Positions 16,973-25,217 of a stretch of 50,741 nucleotides of DNA are shown piece after piece. The stretch lies in contig JAEUHT010000021.1 in the NCBI GenBank assembly GCA_016793265.1, positions 1 to 50,741 of the forward strand. Direction: 5' to 3'. The notes beneath the pieces were generated by a model. It saw only the letters and a program-made list of their open reading frames with translations. It searched no databases and was not told the origin of the DNA. The DNA comes from Planctomycetota bacterium. Lineage in GTDB: Bacteria; Planctomycetota; UBA1135; UBA2386. Positions within the stretch are counted from its first letter, which is position 1. Each line of letters begins with the position of its first letter. A program made the translations under genes and the position numbers.

Positions 16973-19804
16973 TCACGCCCCGGCAGCTCGGCCGTCGCCA
17001 TCGCCGACCTCGAACGGCGGCGGCTCGGCCGCCTCGGTCGCCTCGGCCGGCTCGTCGCCGCCCGCCTGCGCAGCAGCTTCGGCCGCCGCCACTTCGACCG
17101 CACCACCCACGCCGGGCTCGGCCCCGCCGTCGCCGCCCGCGGCGTCGGCCGCGGTCTCGCCATCGGCCTCGGCCTGTTCGAGTTCGGCCATCGCCTGCTC
17201 CATCTGCTCTTCGCGGGCGTGGTACTCGTCGAGCGTCATCAGCACGTCGCGCGACTTCGATCCGACGAACGGGCCGACCAGGCCGTCCTCCTCCATCAGC
17301 TCGAGCAGGCGCGTGGCGCGCGTGTAGCCGACGGCCAGCGCACGCTGCAGCAGGGTTGCCGAGCCACGCTGCTGGCCCAGCACGATCTCGACCGCCTCGC
17401 GGTAGCGTTCGTCGCGGTCCGCGATCGACTTGCGCGACCCGGTCTGGGTCTGCATCAGCGCGTGATCGAACTGCGGCTCCTGGCCGTGTTCTTCGAGGAA
17501 GCGCACCACCGCCTGCATCTCGTCGTCGGCGACGAAGGTGCCCTGGGCGCGGATCAGCGCCCCGCCGCCGGGCGGCATGTAGAGCATGTCGCCGAAACCG
17601 AGCAGCTTCTCGGCACCGTTGGCGTCGAGGATGACGCGCGAGTCGATGCGCCGGTTGACCTTGAAGGCGATCTGGCACGGCAGGTTCGCCTTGATGATGC
17701 CGGTGATGACCTCGCTGCTCGGCCGCTGCGTGGCGAGGATGACGTGCATGCCGACCGCGCGCGACTTCTGCGCCAGGCGCTGGATCAGCTCCTCGACCTC
17801 GTTCTGCGCCACGTTCATCAGGTCGGCGAACTCGTCGATGACGATGACGATGTACGGCAGCAGCACCCGCTCGGGGTCGGGCTCGCGCTTGAGCCGCTTC
17901 TCGAGCTCGGTGGCACCGAGGCGGTTGTAGTTGCGGATGTGGTTGACGCCGGCGGCCGACAGCAGCGCGTAGCGGTTCTCCATCTCGTCGACGGCCCACT
18001 GCAGCACCGACGGCGCCTTCTTCATGTTGGTGACGCCGTCGCAGCAGAGGTGCGGCACGCGCTGGTAGGCCTGCAGCTCCACCATCTTCGGGTCGACCAG
18101 GATCAGCTTGACCTGCTCCGGAGTCCTGGTCATCAGGATCGACAGCAGGATGGTGTTGATGCACACCGACTTGCCCGAACCGGTGGTGCCGGCGATGAGC
18201 AGGTGCGGCATGCGCGCCATGTCCTCGACGATCGGGTTGCCGGCGACGTCCTTGCCGAGATAGAGCGGAATCGCCGCCGACTCCGAGCGCCCGAACTGGT
18301 CGAGCAGGTCGCGCATGTAGACCTTCTGCCGCTCGACGTTGGGCACCTCGATGCCGATGGTGTCCTTGCCGGGGATCGGCGCCACCACGCGCACCGACAC
18401 CGCTTTCAGCGCCGCCGCGAGGTCGCTCTCGAACGAAGCGACCTTGTTGACGCGGATGCCCTCGTGCAAGCGCAGTTCGTACTGCGTCACCGCCGGACCG
18501 ACCGACGCGGCGACGATCTCCGACTGGATGTCGAAGTTGGCGAGCTTCTGCACGATCGCCTGGCCGCCCTTGTTGAGCACGTCCGAGGTCGCGCCGAGGT
18601 CGCCGTGCTGCGGCTCCTGGAACAGCTCGATCGGCGGGAACGGGTATTCCTCGAACGGCAGCTCGCTCTGCTTCTTCTTCGGCTTCGGCGGCTTCGGCGG
18701 CTTCGGCCGCGGCGCCACCACGACGATCGGCGGCGGTGGTGGCGGCGGCTCCGCCGGCAGCGGCGGCTCGGCATCCGCATCGGCCGCGGTTGCGTCGGCA
18801 TCCGCCCCGACCGCCTCGGCGTCGGCCTCGTCGCCAGCACCGCGCCGCCGCCGCCGGCGGCGGGCCGCCGGCTCGGCCGGGTTCGAGAGCTCCGCCTCGG
18901 GCTCGCCGACCGCGGCTTCGTCGCCGATCGGCTCGTCGGCATTCGTGTCCGCTTCGGCCACCTCGTCGTCGCGCAGAGCCACCGCCTCCCGGGGCGCACG
19001 CCGCGCCCCACGCTTCGACGGCTCGGTGCGGTTGGCCGGGTCGGCCTCGGCGTCCGCCTCGTCGGCCGCAGCGCCGCGCGCCGGCCGGCGGCGCACCACA
19101 CCGGCCGGTTCGGCCGCAGCACCTTCGTCGACGTCCGCCGCCGGCCCGGCCAAGGCCGCCGCCGGCCGGCGCCACAGCCGCCGCCACACGTTCTCGATCA
19201 CCTGCATCGTGCGCAGCAGCAACTGCGAGAACATCCACTCGGTCGCGATCAGCAGCGCCAGCAACGCGCCGAAACCGACCACCAACAGCCGCCCGGGGCC
19301 GCCGAGGGCGTCGTACAACCGCGGCGACAGCACCTTGCCGAACGCGCCGCCAGCGCCGTACGGCGTCGACGCCGAGATGCCGGCAGCGCCGTCGGTGCCG
19401 GCGAACAGGATCGCCATCATCGCCGCCAACACGACGCCGCCGATCACCTTGATCGTCGGCCGCTCCAGCGAGCGTCCCAGCAGCAGCAGCATGGCGCCGG
19501 CCAGCAGCAGCAGGAACGGGATCCAGCCGGCGAGACCGAGCGAGCAGGCGAACCCGCCGGCGAGGTAGTAGCCGACGATGCCGCCGAGGTTCTGCATGCC
19601 CTCGGTCGGGATGGCGCCGTCGAGGTCCCGCATGCGGAACGTCGCCAGCGCCAACAGGCCGTAGAGCGAGAAGCCGCACAAGGCGACCGCGACCACCTCG
19701 CGCGCGCGCGGCGACAGCCCCGGCGCCGGCACGTCTTCGAGCGGTACGAACCGCGTGCCGCGCTTCTGCTTGCCTTCGCCGTCCCGGTTGTCCGCTTTCG
19801 TCAC
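16973..19804 (-). CDS. ftsK: DNA translocase FtsK
   Basis: A 943-residue FtsK/SpoIIIE translocase with every domain. Four or five N-terminal membrane segments (residues about 25-190) are followed by an acidic, Ala/Arg-rich linker with a proline run (about 195-385), then the alpha and beta motor with Walker A GTTGSGKS (about 539-546) and Walker B VIDEFADL, then a gamma winged helix (YREAVEIVLGQQRGSATLLQ onward). It pumps chromosomal DNA through the closing septum. An Ala/Glu/Gly-rich tail of about 90 residues follows the gamma domain, which is unusual because gamma normally ends the protein. The start is GTG at 19804: it makes a GTGA overlap with the coaB stop. The motorless relative lies 112 bases downstream. 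Confidence 0.94.
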   Translation of the reverse strand: MTKADNRDGEGKQKRGTRFVPLEDVPAPGLSPRAREVVAVALCGFSLYGLLALATFRMRDLDGAIPTEGMQNLGGIVGYYLAGGFACSLGLAGWIPFLLLLAGAMLLLLGRSLERPTIKVIGGVVLAAMMAILFAGTDGAAGISASTPYGAGGAFGKVLSPRLYDALGGPGRLLVVGFGALLALLIATEWMFSQLLLRTMQVIENVWRRLWRRPAAALAGPAADVDEGAAAEPAGVVRRRPARGAAADEADAEADPANRTEPSKRGARRAPREAVALRDDEVAEADTNADEPIGDEAAVGEPEAELSNPAEPAARRRRRRRGAGDEADAEAVGADADATAADADAEPPLPAEPPPPPPPIVVVAPRPKPPKPPKPKKKQSELPFEEYPFPPIELFQEPQHGDLGATSDVLNKGGQAIVQKLANFDIQSEIVAASVGPAVTQYELRLHEGIRVNKVASFESDLAAALKAVSVRVVAPIPGKDTIGIEVPNVERQKVYMRDLLDQFGRSESAAIPLYLGKDVAGNPIVEDMARMPHLLIAGTTGSGKSVCINTILLSILMTRTPEQVKLILVDPKMVELQAYQRVPHLCCDGVTNMKKAPSVLQWAVDEMENRYALLSAAGVNHIRNYNRLGATELEKRLKREPDPERVLLPYIVIVIDEFADLMNVAQNEVEELIQRLAQKSRAVGMHVILATQRPSSEVITGIIKANLPCQIAFKVNRRIDSRVILDANGAEKLLGFGDMLYMPPGGGALIRAQGTFVADDEMQAVVRFLEEHGQEPQFDHALMQTQTGSRKSIADRDERYREAVEIVLGQQRGSATLLQRALAVGYTRATRLLELMEEDGLVGPFVGSKSRDVLMTLDEYHAREEQMEQAMAELEQAEADGETAADAAGGDGGAEPGVGGAVEVAAAEAAAQAGGDEPAEATEAAEPPPFEVGDGDGRAAGA

Positions 19805-20451
19805 GACGCCCTCGCTCGACACAGTTGCACCCCGGCAGCGACGATACGTTCGGCGACGGCCCGCTTGTCGAGCCGTGGCAACGCCTGCGTGCGGCCATCG
19901 GGAAAACACAGCACGAACTCGGCGGCCTCGGCCCCGATCGAGTCGTGCAGATTGACCACCACCGCGTCGAGCTGCTTGCGCCGCAGCTTGTCGCGGCCAC
20001 GTTCGATCGCCGCGGCCATGCCGGCGGCCGCCGACTCGAGGGCGAAGCCGAAGACGATGCGGTGCCCCTTCTGCGCGGCGAGGCCGGCGACGATGTCGGG
20101 GTTGGGCACGAGGTCCAGGGTCATCGGCCCGGCCGGCCGCGGCGGCTTGCCGGGCGCGCGGACCGCGGGGCGCCAGTCGGCGACCGCCGCTGCCGCGATG
20201 CAGAGGTCGCAGGCCGCGAACGCCGCCGTCGCGGCGGCCTGCATCTCGAGCGCCGATACCACGGGCAGCACGGTGGCGCCGGCGGGCGGCGTCACCTCGA
20301 CCGGCCCGAGCACGAGCGTCGTCGCGTGCCCCGCGGCCAGCGCCGCCGCGGCCAGGGCGCACCCCATGCGGCCCGAGCTGCCATTGCTCAGGAACCGTAC
20401 ATCGTCGAGATGCTCGCGGGTCGGGCCCGCCGTGATCAGGATGTTGATCAT
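19801..20451 (-). CDS. coaB: Phosphopantothenoylcysteine synthetase, CoaB-type
   Basis: A 216-residue protein that matches only the C-terminal (CoaB) half of the usual CoaBC fusion: ITAGPTREHLDDVRFLSNGS, SSGRMG, AAAVADWRP, LDLVPNPDIVAGL, FALES and DAVVVNLHDS. It should join 4'-phosphopantothenate and cysteine in coenzyme A synthesis. The decarboxylase half (CoaC, a flavoprotein) is not present in the window, so it must be encoded elsewhere. The gene is the first of the minus-strand run that includes ftsK and dnaB. It lies divergent from the export operon across a short region with several inverted repeats. Confidence 0.85.
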   Translation of the reverse strand: MINILITAGPTREHLDDVRFLSNGSSGRMGCALAAAALAAGHATTLVLGPVEVTPPAGATVLPVVSALEMQAAATAAFAACDLCIAAAAVADWRPAVRAPGKPPRPAGPMTLDLVPNPDIVAGLAAQKGHRIVFGFALESAAAGMAAAIERGRDKLRRKQLDAVVVNLHDSIGAEAAEFVLCFPDGRTQALPRLDKRAVAERIVAAGVQLCRARAS

Positions 20452-20460
20452 GCCCCCGCC

Positions 20461-20512
20461 AGAGACACGTCTCTGCGTTCGGTAACCGCCGGCGTCCTAT
20501 CGTAGTAACGAT
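20461..20512. promoter_or_regulatory. Divergent control region with three inverted repeats
   Basis: Between coaB and the TolC-like gene lie three short inverted repeats in a row: AGAGAC-AC-GTCTCT (20461-20474), CGGT-A-ACCG (20480-20488) and ATCGT-AGTA-ACGAT (20499-20512). They sit where divergent promoters are expected and could be operators for a dimeric repressor. No convincing -35/-10 pair was found beside them. Confidence 0.45.
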
Positions 20513-20549
20513 CCTCGTGCGGGGGAGAAAAAACAGCTGCGCTCCTCTA

Positions 20550-20567
20550 GGAAAGGCGCCGCTTTCC
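20550..20567 (+). promoter_or_regulatory. Leader hairpin before the TolC-like gene
   Basis: The inverted repeat GGAAAG-GCGCCG-CTTTCC lies between the divergent control region and the GTG at 20589. It contains the only purine-rich, ribosome-site-like run (AGGAAAGG) near the gene. It could shape the leader mRNA; the effect is not known. Confidence 0.3.
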
Positions 20568-20588
20568 CGTCCCCCGCCCCACCGCTTC

Positions 20589-22208
20589 GTGCCGCGCCCC
20601 AACCCCCTCCCCATCGTCGTCTGCCTCGCGCTCGGCGGCGCCTGCTGGTCCCCGATCGCCAACAAGGAGTCCGCCGACGAGGAGGTCTACTCGATCCTCG
20701 CCCGCACGACCGAGCAGGTCACCGGCCAGGCCCGGCCGTTCGTGGTCGAACGCCCGATCGACACCCTGCGCCAGCGCCTCGAGCGCGGCCGCGAGCAGGT
20801 CCGGCTGGACCTGCAGCAGGCGCTCGACGTCGCCGCCGAGAACAGCCGCGAATTCCAGCGCCAGAAGGAACAGCTCTACCTGGCGGCGCTGAACCTGACC
20901 CGCAACCGCCACGACTTCGCCACCGTGTTCGGCGCCGGCGGCAGCGGCGAAGTCGCCGGCGAGGCCGACCAGACGGCGGACGCCACCTTGCGTGACGATC
21001 TGTCGGCGTCCTCACGCTCGACCTCGGGCATGCGCATCGTCGGCAGCTTCGTCAACACGTTCCTGCGTTCGGTCGTGCACGGCGGCAGCTTCGACGGCAG
21101 CTCGATCCTCAACCTGACCATCACCCAGCCGCTCTTGCGCGGCGCCGGCAGCCGCATCGTGCGCGAGCCGCTGACGCAGTCCGAACGCGACGTCGTCTAC
21201 GCCGTGCGCGACTTCGAGCGCTTCCGCGCCACCTTCGCCGTCGACGTCGTCAGCGCCTACTACGACATCGTGCAGCAGATGGAGGACCTCAAGAACGTCG
21301 AGGCCAACTACGCCTCGGTGCACAGCTCGCGGCTGCAGACGGAGGAGCTGTACGCCGCCGGTCGCCGCACCATCAGCGACCTCGGCCGCGAGAAGCAGAG
21401 CGAACTGACGGCCAGCAACAGCCGGGTGCAGGCGCAGAACCGCCTCGCCTCGGCGCTCGACCGCTTCAAGATCACGCTCGGCCTGCCGACCACGGCCCAC
21501 GTCGAACTCGACCCCGGCGAGCTCGACAACCTGGTGCTGCGCGGCGTCACCGAGTTCCGCCTCGACGAGCAGGAGGCGATCGAGCTGGCGCTGGCCAGGC
21601 GCTACGACTACCGCACCAACGTCGACGAGGTCGAGGACGCCGGCCGCCGCGTGGTCGTCGCCGAGGACGCGCTGCGCATGTCCCTCGACTTCACCGCCGC
21701 GCTCAACGTGCCGGCCGAAGCCGGCCCCGGCCTCAACCTCGACTGGTCGAAGGTCAACTGGTCGGCCGGCTTCGAGCTCGACCTCGCGCTCGACAAGCTC
21801 GTCGAACGCAACGCCTACCGCTCGGCCCTGATCAGCTTCGACAGCGCCATGCGCGCCCGCGAGAACGCCGCCGACGGCATCGCCAGCGCGATCCGCACCG
21901 CGCTGCGCAACATCGAGAGCGCGTTCGCCAGCTACACCATCCAGGTCGAGGCGCTGAAGCTCGCCGAGACCCGCGTCGAGAGCACCAGCGAGCTCTACGC
22001 CGCCGGTCGCACCGGCGCGCTCGACGTGCTCGACGCCAAGGACGCGCTGCTGCAGGCGCAGCTCAACAAGACCTCCGCGATCATCGACTACGCCATCGCC
22101 CGGCTCGAGCTCGTGCGCGACCTGGAAGGGCTCGCGCTCGAGGCGCAGGGCCTGCGTTTCGACCCGTCCCTGCCGATGCCGACGCCATCGACCGAAGAGA
22201 AGCCATGA
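20589..22208 (+). CDS. TolC-like outer-membrane efflux channel lipoprotein
   Basis: The product is about 539 residues from GTG 20589, which gives a short lipoprotein-like signal ending LALGGAC. A GTG at 20517 would add 24 Pro/Arg-rich residues and is less likely. The body is almost all alpha-helical with two copies of the outer-membrane efflux protein unit. The signature LTITQPLLRGAG is near one third, and LYAAGRTGALDVLDAKDALLQAQ comes near the end of the second repeat (the first has LYAAGRRTISDLGREKQSEL at the same place). It should trimerise into a periplasm-spanning channel for the ABC exporter encoded by the next three genes. The stop overlaps the ATG of the adaptor gene. Confidence 0.87.
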   Translation: MPRPNPLPIVVCLALGGACWSPIANKESADEEVYSILARTTEQVTGQARPFVVERPIDTLRQRLERGREQVRLDLQQALDVAAENSREFQRQKEQLYLAALNLTRNRHDFATVFGAGGSGEVAGEADQTADATLRDDLSASSRSTSGMRIVGSFVNTFLRSVVHGGSFDGSSILNLTITQPLLRGAGSRIVREPLTQSERDVVYAVRDFERFRATFAVDVVSAYYDIVQQMEDLKNVEANYASVHSSRLQTEELYAAGRRTISDLGREKQSELTASNSRVQAQNRLASALDRFKITLGLPTTAHVELDPGELDNLVLRGVTEFRLDEQEAIELALARRYDYRTNVDEVEDAGRRVVVAEDALRMSLDFTAALNVPAEAGPGLNLDWSKVNWSAGFELDLALDKLVERNAYRSALISFDSAMRARENAADGIASAIRTALRNIESAFASYTIQVEALKLAETRVESTSELYAAGRTGALDVLDAKDALLQAQLNKTSAIIDYAIARLELVRDLEGLALEAQGLRFDPSLPMPTPSTEEKP

Positions 22209-24445
22209 TGCCCCCGCCCCGCCCCCGCTCTGCCCGTTCGCCCCTGCTCCTGCTGCTCGCCGTCGCCGCCTGCAGCGCCGAGGCCAGCACGGGCAACCAG
22301 GATCCCAAGGTCTACACCGTCGCGGCGCGCAACCTGCCGATCACGATCAAGGAGAACGCCGAGCTGCAGGCGCTGCGCGAGACGGTCGTGCGCTCGCAGG
22401 TCGAAGGCCAGGCGACGATCATCTACCTGATCGAAGAGGGCAAGGTCGTCGACCAGGGCGAGAAGCTGGTCGAGCTCGACGCCAGCGAGCTCGTCGACAA
22501 GCGCGCCAACCAGAAGATCAGCGTCGCCAAGGCCAAGGCCGCGCTCGACCAGGCGCAGAAGAACCTCGAGATCCTGCAGAAGGAGCTCATCACCAAGCTC
22601 AACACGGCGAAGAGCAACCTGATCATCACGCAGATGGAGCTCGACAAGTTCCTCGGCAAGCTGCGCAGCGAGGGGGTGAGCCAGGGCAAGAACCGCGACA
22701 TGGTCGACAAGCTGCAGCGGCTGGTGTCGCCCGCCGACAACGAGCCGGCGGCGGCGCCGGTGGCGCCCGCGGCGGAGGACCCCGACCAGCTGCTGGTGAC
22801 GCAGGTGGATCCGCGCGGCTACGCCGGGCTCGTCGCCAAGATCCGGGAGCTGCTCGCGAACGTGCCGCACGTCGACCCCGAGTCCGGCGCCGCCGACCTG
22901 CGCGACGCCCAGGACTTCGACATGGGCGACATGGCCAACAAGGTGCTGCAGCAGATCGACCAGATCCGCCTGGCGATGGCGGACCTCAAGGTCAAGGAGG
23001 ACACGCTCGGCTACAGCGAACGCCTGGCCAAGAAGCAGTTCATCACCCGCAACGAACTCGACAAGGACCGCCTCGCCTACCAGAGCCAGGTGTCGAAGGT
23101 GACGTTGGCGTGGAACGACCTCGACCTGCTGATCAACTTCGAGCTGTTCAAGCAGAAGATCAAGCTGATGCAGGACGTGGACAACGCCCGCCTCGAACTC
23201 GAGCGGGTCAAGGCGAGCAACGACGCCGAGGAGACCAGGGCGCAGACCGACTTCGAGAGCAAGAGCGAGGAGTTCAAACTCGCCAGCGAGCGGCTGGAGA
23301 ACCTCGACCGGCAGATCAACAACGCCATCGTCTACGCGCCGACGCCCGGCCTCGTCATCTACGCGCGCCTCGACCGCGGCGGTCGCAGCTCGGAGACGAT
23401 CCGCGAGGGCACGCAGGTGCGTGAGCGCCAGGACCTCATCATCCTGCCCGACACGACCAAGATGCAGGCGATCGTGAAGGTGCAGGAGGCGGTCGTCTCG
23501 CAGGTGCGCGCCGGCCAGCGCGCGACGCTCAGCGTCGAGGCCTACCCCGACCGCGTATTCACCGGCCGGGTCACGCGCGTCGCCCAACAGGCCGACAGCA
23601 ACAGCGGCTGGATGACCAGCGATCGCAAGGTCTACGCGACCACGGTCGAGTTCGACGGCGACAACGGCGACGGGGTGCTGAAGTCGCGCATGGCGGCGGC
23701 GGTGACGATCCTCGTCGACGAAGTGCCCGACGTGCTGGCGGTGCCGCTGCAGGCCGTGCAGCGCGACCGGTCGGTCAACTTCGTGTGGAAGCTCGGACCC
23801 AACGGCTCCGAGGCAGTGCCCGTGCAGGTCGGCCGCCACAACTCCGAGAACGTCGTGATCGACAAGGGGCTCGCCGCCGGCGACCGCATCTTCCTGACGA
23901 CGCCGGCGGACGCGAAGCAGGTCAACCTGCCGCAGCCCGAGGTGACGGTGCCCGAACCGAAGACCGAACCGGCGACCCCAACCGCCCCGCGCAACGCGGC
24001 CGAGACCGGCAACCGCGGCGAGGCCGGCGGCAACCGCCCGGGTGGCGACGGCGAAGGCGCCGCGCGAGGCCCCGGCGGTCAGGGCAACACCAGGGGGCGC
24101 GGCATGAGCCAGAAGCCGTTCGCCGAGATGACGGCCGAGGAGCTCGCCGAGGCGAAGACGAACCTCGGCACTCGCTACCAGCGCATGCTCGAGATGATGC
24201 GCAGCAACGGCCAGGAGGACGCCGCCAAGGGCCTCGAAGAGCTCGTCGGCGACGCCCAGAAGGCGCTCGACGCCAACAAGCTCGACGATGCGCAGGCCGC
24301 GGTCGACAAGATCCGCGCCGAGATGCGCAAGTCGATGCCGCAGGGCGGCCCCGGCGGCCCAGGCGGCCAGGGCGGCGGTCGCGGCAATCGTGGTGGCGGC
24401 GGCAGCGGCGGCCCCACCGGCGGCGGCGGCGGCCGTGGCCAGTGA
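22205..24445 (+). CDS. MacA/HlyD-type adaptor lipoprotein with Gly-rich tail
   Basis: A 746-residue membrane-fusion protein, much longer than MacA (about 370). It has a lipoprotein signal ending AVAAC, a biotinyl-lipoyl-like half (VRSQVEGQATIIYLIEEGKV), a long coiled-coil hairpin (residues about 95-350) interrupted by a Pro/Ala- and Asp-rich insert of about 75 residues, the second lipoyl half, a beta-barrel (VKVQEAVVSQVRAGQRATL), and a membrane-proximal domain (VLAVPLQAVQRDRSVNFVWK). After residue about 580 come a Gly/Arg/Asn stretch, a predicted helical pair (TAEELAEAKTNLGTRYQRML onward) and a Gly-rich end. It bridges the inner-membrane ABC complex and the outer-membrane channel. Translation is coupled to the gene before it. 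Confidence 0.87.
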   Translation: MMPPPRPRSARSPLLLLLAVAACSAEASTGNQDPKVYTVAARNLPITIKENAELQALRETVVRSQVEGQATIIYLIEEGKVVDQGEKLVELDASELVDKRANQKISVAKAKAALDQAQKNLEILQKELITKLNTAKSNLIITQMELDKFLGKLRSEGVSQGKNRDMVDKLQRLVSPADNEPAAAPVAPAAEDPDQLLVTQVDPRGYAGLVAKIRELLANVPHVDPESGAADLRDAQDFDMGDMANKVLQQIDQIRLAMADLKVKEDTLGYSERLAKKQFITRNELDKDRLAYQSQVSKVTLAWNDLDLLINFELFKQKIKLMQDVDNARLELERVKASNDAEETRAQTDFESKSEEFKLASERLENLDRQINNAIVYAPTPGLVIYARLDRGGRSSETIREGTQVRERQDLIILPDTTKMQAIVKVQEAVVSQVRAGQRATLSVEAYPDRVFTGRVTRVAQQADSNSGWMTSDRKVYATTVEFDGDNGDGVLKSRMAAAVTILVDEVPDVLAVPLQAVQRDRSVNFVWKLGPNGSEAVPVQVGRHNSENVVIDKGLAAGDRIFLTTPADAKQVNLPQPEVTVPEPKTEPATPTAPRNAAETGNRGEAGGNRPGGDGEGAARGPGGQGNTRGRGMSQKPFAEMTAEELAEAKTNLGTRYQRMLEMMRSNGQEDAAKGLEELVGDAQKALDANKLDDAQAAVDKIRAEMRKSMPQGGPGGPGGQGGGRGNRGGGGSGGPTGGGGGRGQ

Positions 24446-24470
24446 TCCAGGCGCCATCACGGGAACCCGC

Positions 24471-25217
24471 ATGAACACCGCCAGCAACGAGGTGATCGCC
24501 GAGTTCGTCGACGTGCACCGCCACTACCAGATGGGCGACAACATCGTGCGCGCCCTCAACGGCGTGTCGATGCAGGTCACCAAGGGCGACTACCTGGCGA
24601 TCATGGGCCGCTCGGGCTCCGGCAAGAGCACGATGCTGAACATCCTCGGCTGCCTCGACCGTCCCACCGCCGGCGAGTACCGGGTCGGCGGGCGCGACGT
24701 CAGCCGGCTCAGCGACGACGACCTGTCGGACGTGCGCGGCCGCGAGATCGGCTTCATCTTCCAGTCGTTCAACCTGATCCCGCAGCTCACCGTGCTCGAG
24801 AACCTCGAGGTGCCGCTGTTCTACCAGAACCGCGTCGGCGCCGAGTCGCGGGCCAAGGCCGAGTACCTCGCCGACCGCGTCGGCCTCGGCAACCGCCTCG
24901 ACCACCGCCCGCTCGAACTCTCCGGCGGCCAGCAGCAGCGCGTCGCCATCGCCCGCGCGCTGATGAACGACCCGTTGTTCCTGCTCGCCGACGAGGCGAC
25001 CGGCAACCTCGACAGCAACACCGAGAAGGAGATCCTGGGCCTGTTCGACGACCTGCGCCGCGACGGCGTGACGATCGTCATCGTCACCCACAACCAGACC
25101 GTCGCCGGCCACGCCGACCGCACGCTGTGGCTGCGCGACGGCCAGGTCGAGTGCATCGTCGACAACCTCGCCGAGCGCGCGGCCGGCAGCGCTGCCGAGG
25201 CCGGAGGTCACGCATGA
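24471..25217 (+). CDS. ABC exporter ATPase, MacB/LolD-type
   Basis: A 248-residue ABC ATPase: Walker A GRSGSGKST, Q-loop FIFQSFNLIPQLTVLEN, signature LSGGQQQRVAIARAL, Walker B LLADEATGNLDS and switch His in VIVTHN. The LIPQLTVLENLEVPL wording is typical of the LolD/MacB/FtsE subfamily that pairs with FtsX-like permeases. It drives the MacB-type exporter from the cytoplasmic side. Unlike MacB, the ATPase is separate from the permease. The permease ATG overlaps its stop by four bases, and the adaptor gene ends 25 bases upstream. Confidence 0.94.
   Translation: MNTASNEVIAEFVDVHRHYQMGDNIVRALNGVSMQVTKGDYLAIMGRSGSGKSTMLNILGCLDRPTAGEYRVGGRDVSRLSDDDLSDVRGREIGFIFQSFNLIPQLTVLENLEVPLFYQNRVGAESRAKAEYLADRVGLGNRLDHRPLELSGGQQQRVAIARALMNDPLFLLADEATGNLDSNTEKEILGLFDDLRRDGVTIVIVTHNQTVAGHADRTLWLRDGQVECIVDNLAERAAGSAAEAGGHA

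Noticed and set aside
17219..20485. A 1088-codon plus-strand open frame opposite ftsK and coaB, and similar long frames opposite bamA (10584-13772), the adaptor (22088-24487), pccB (42012-43646) and others.
   Set aside because: They are His/Arg/Ala-rich with no domains and lie exactly antisense to clear genes. In 70% GC DNA the third-position bias removes stops on the other strand.
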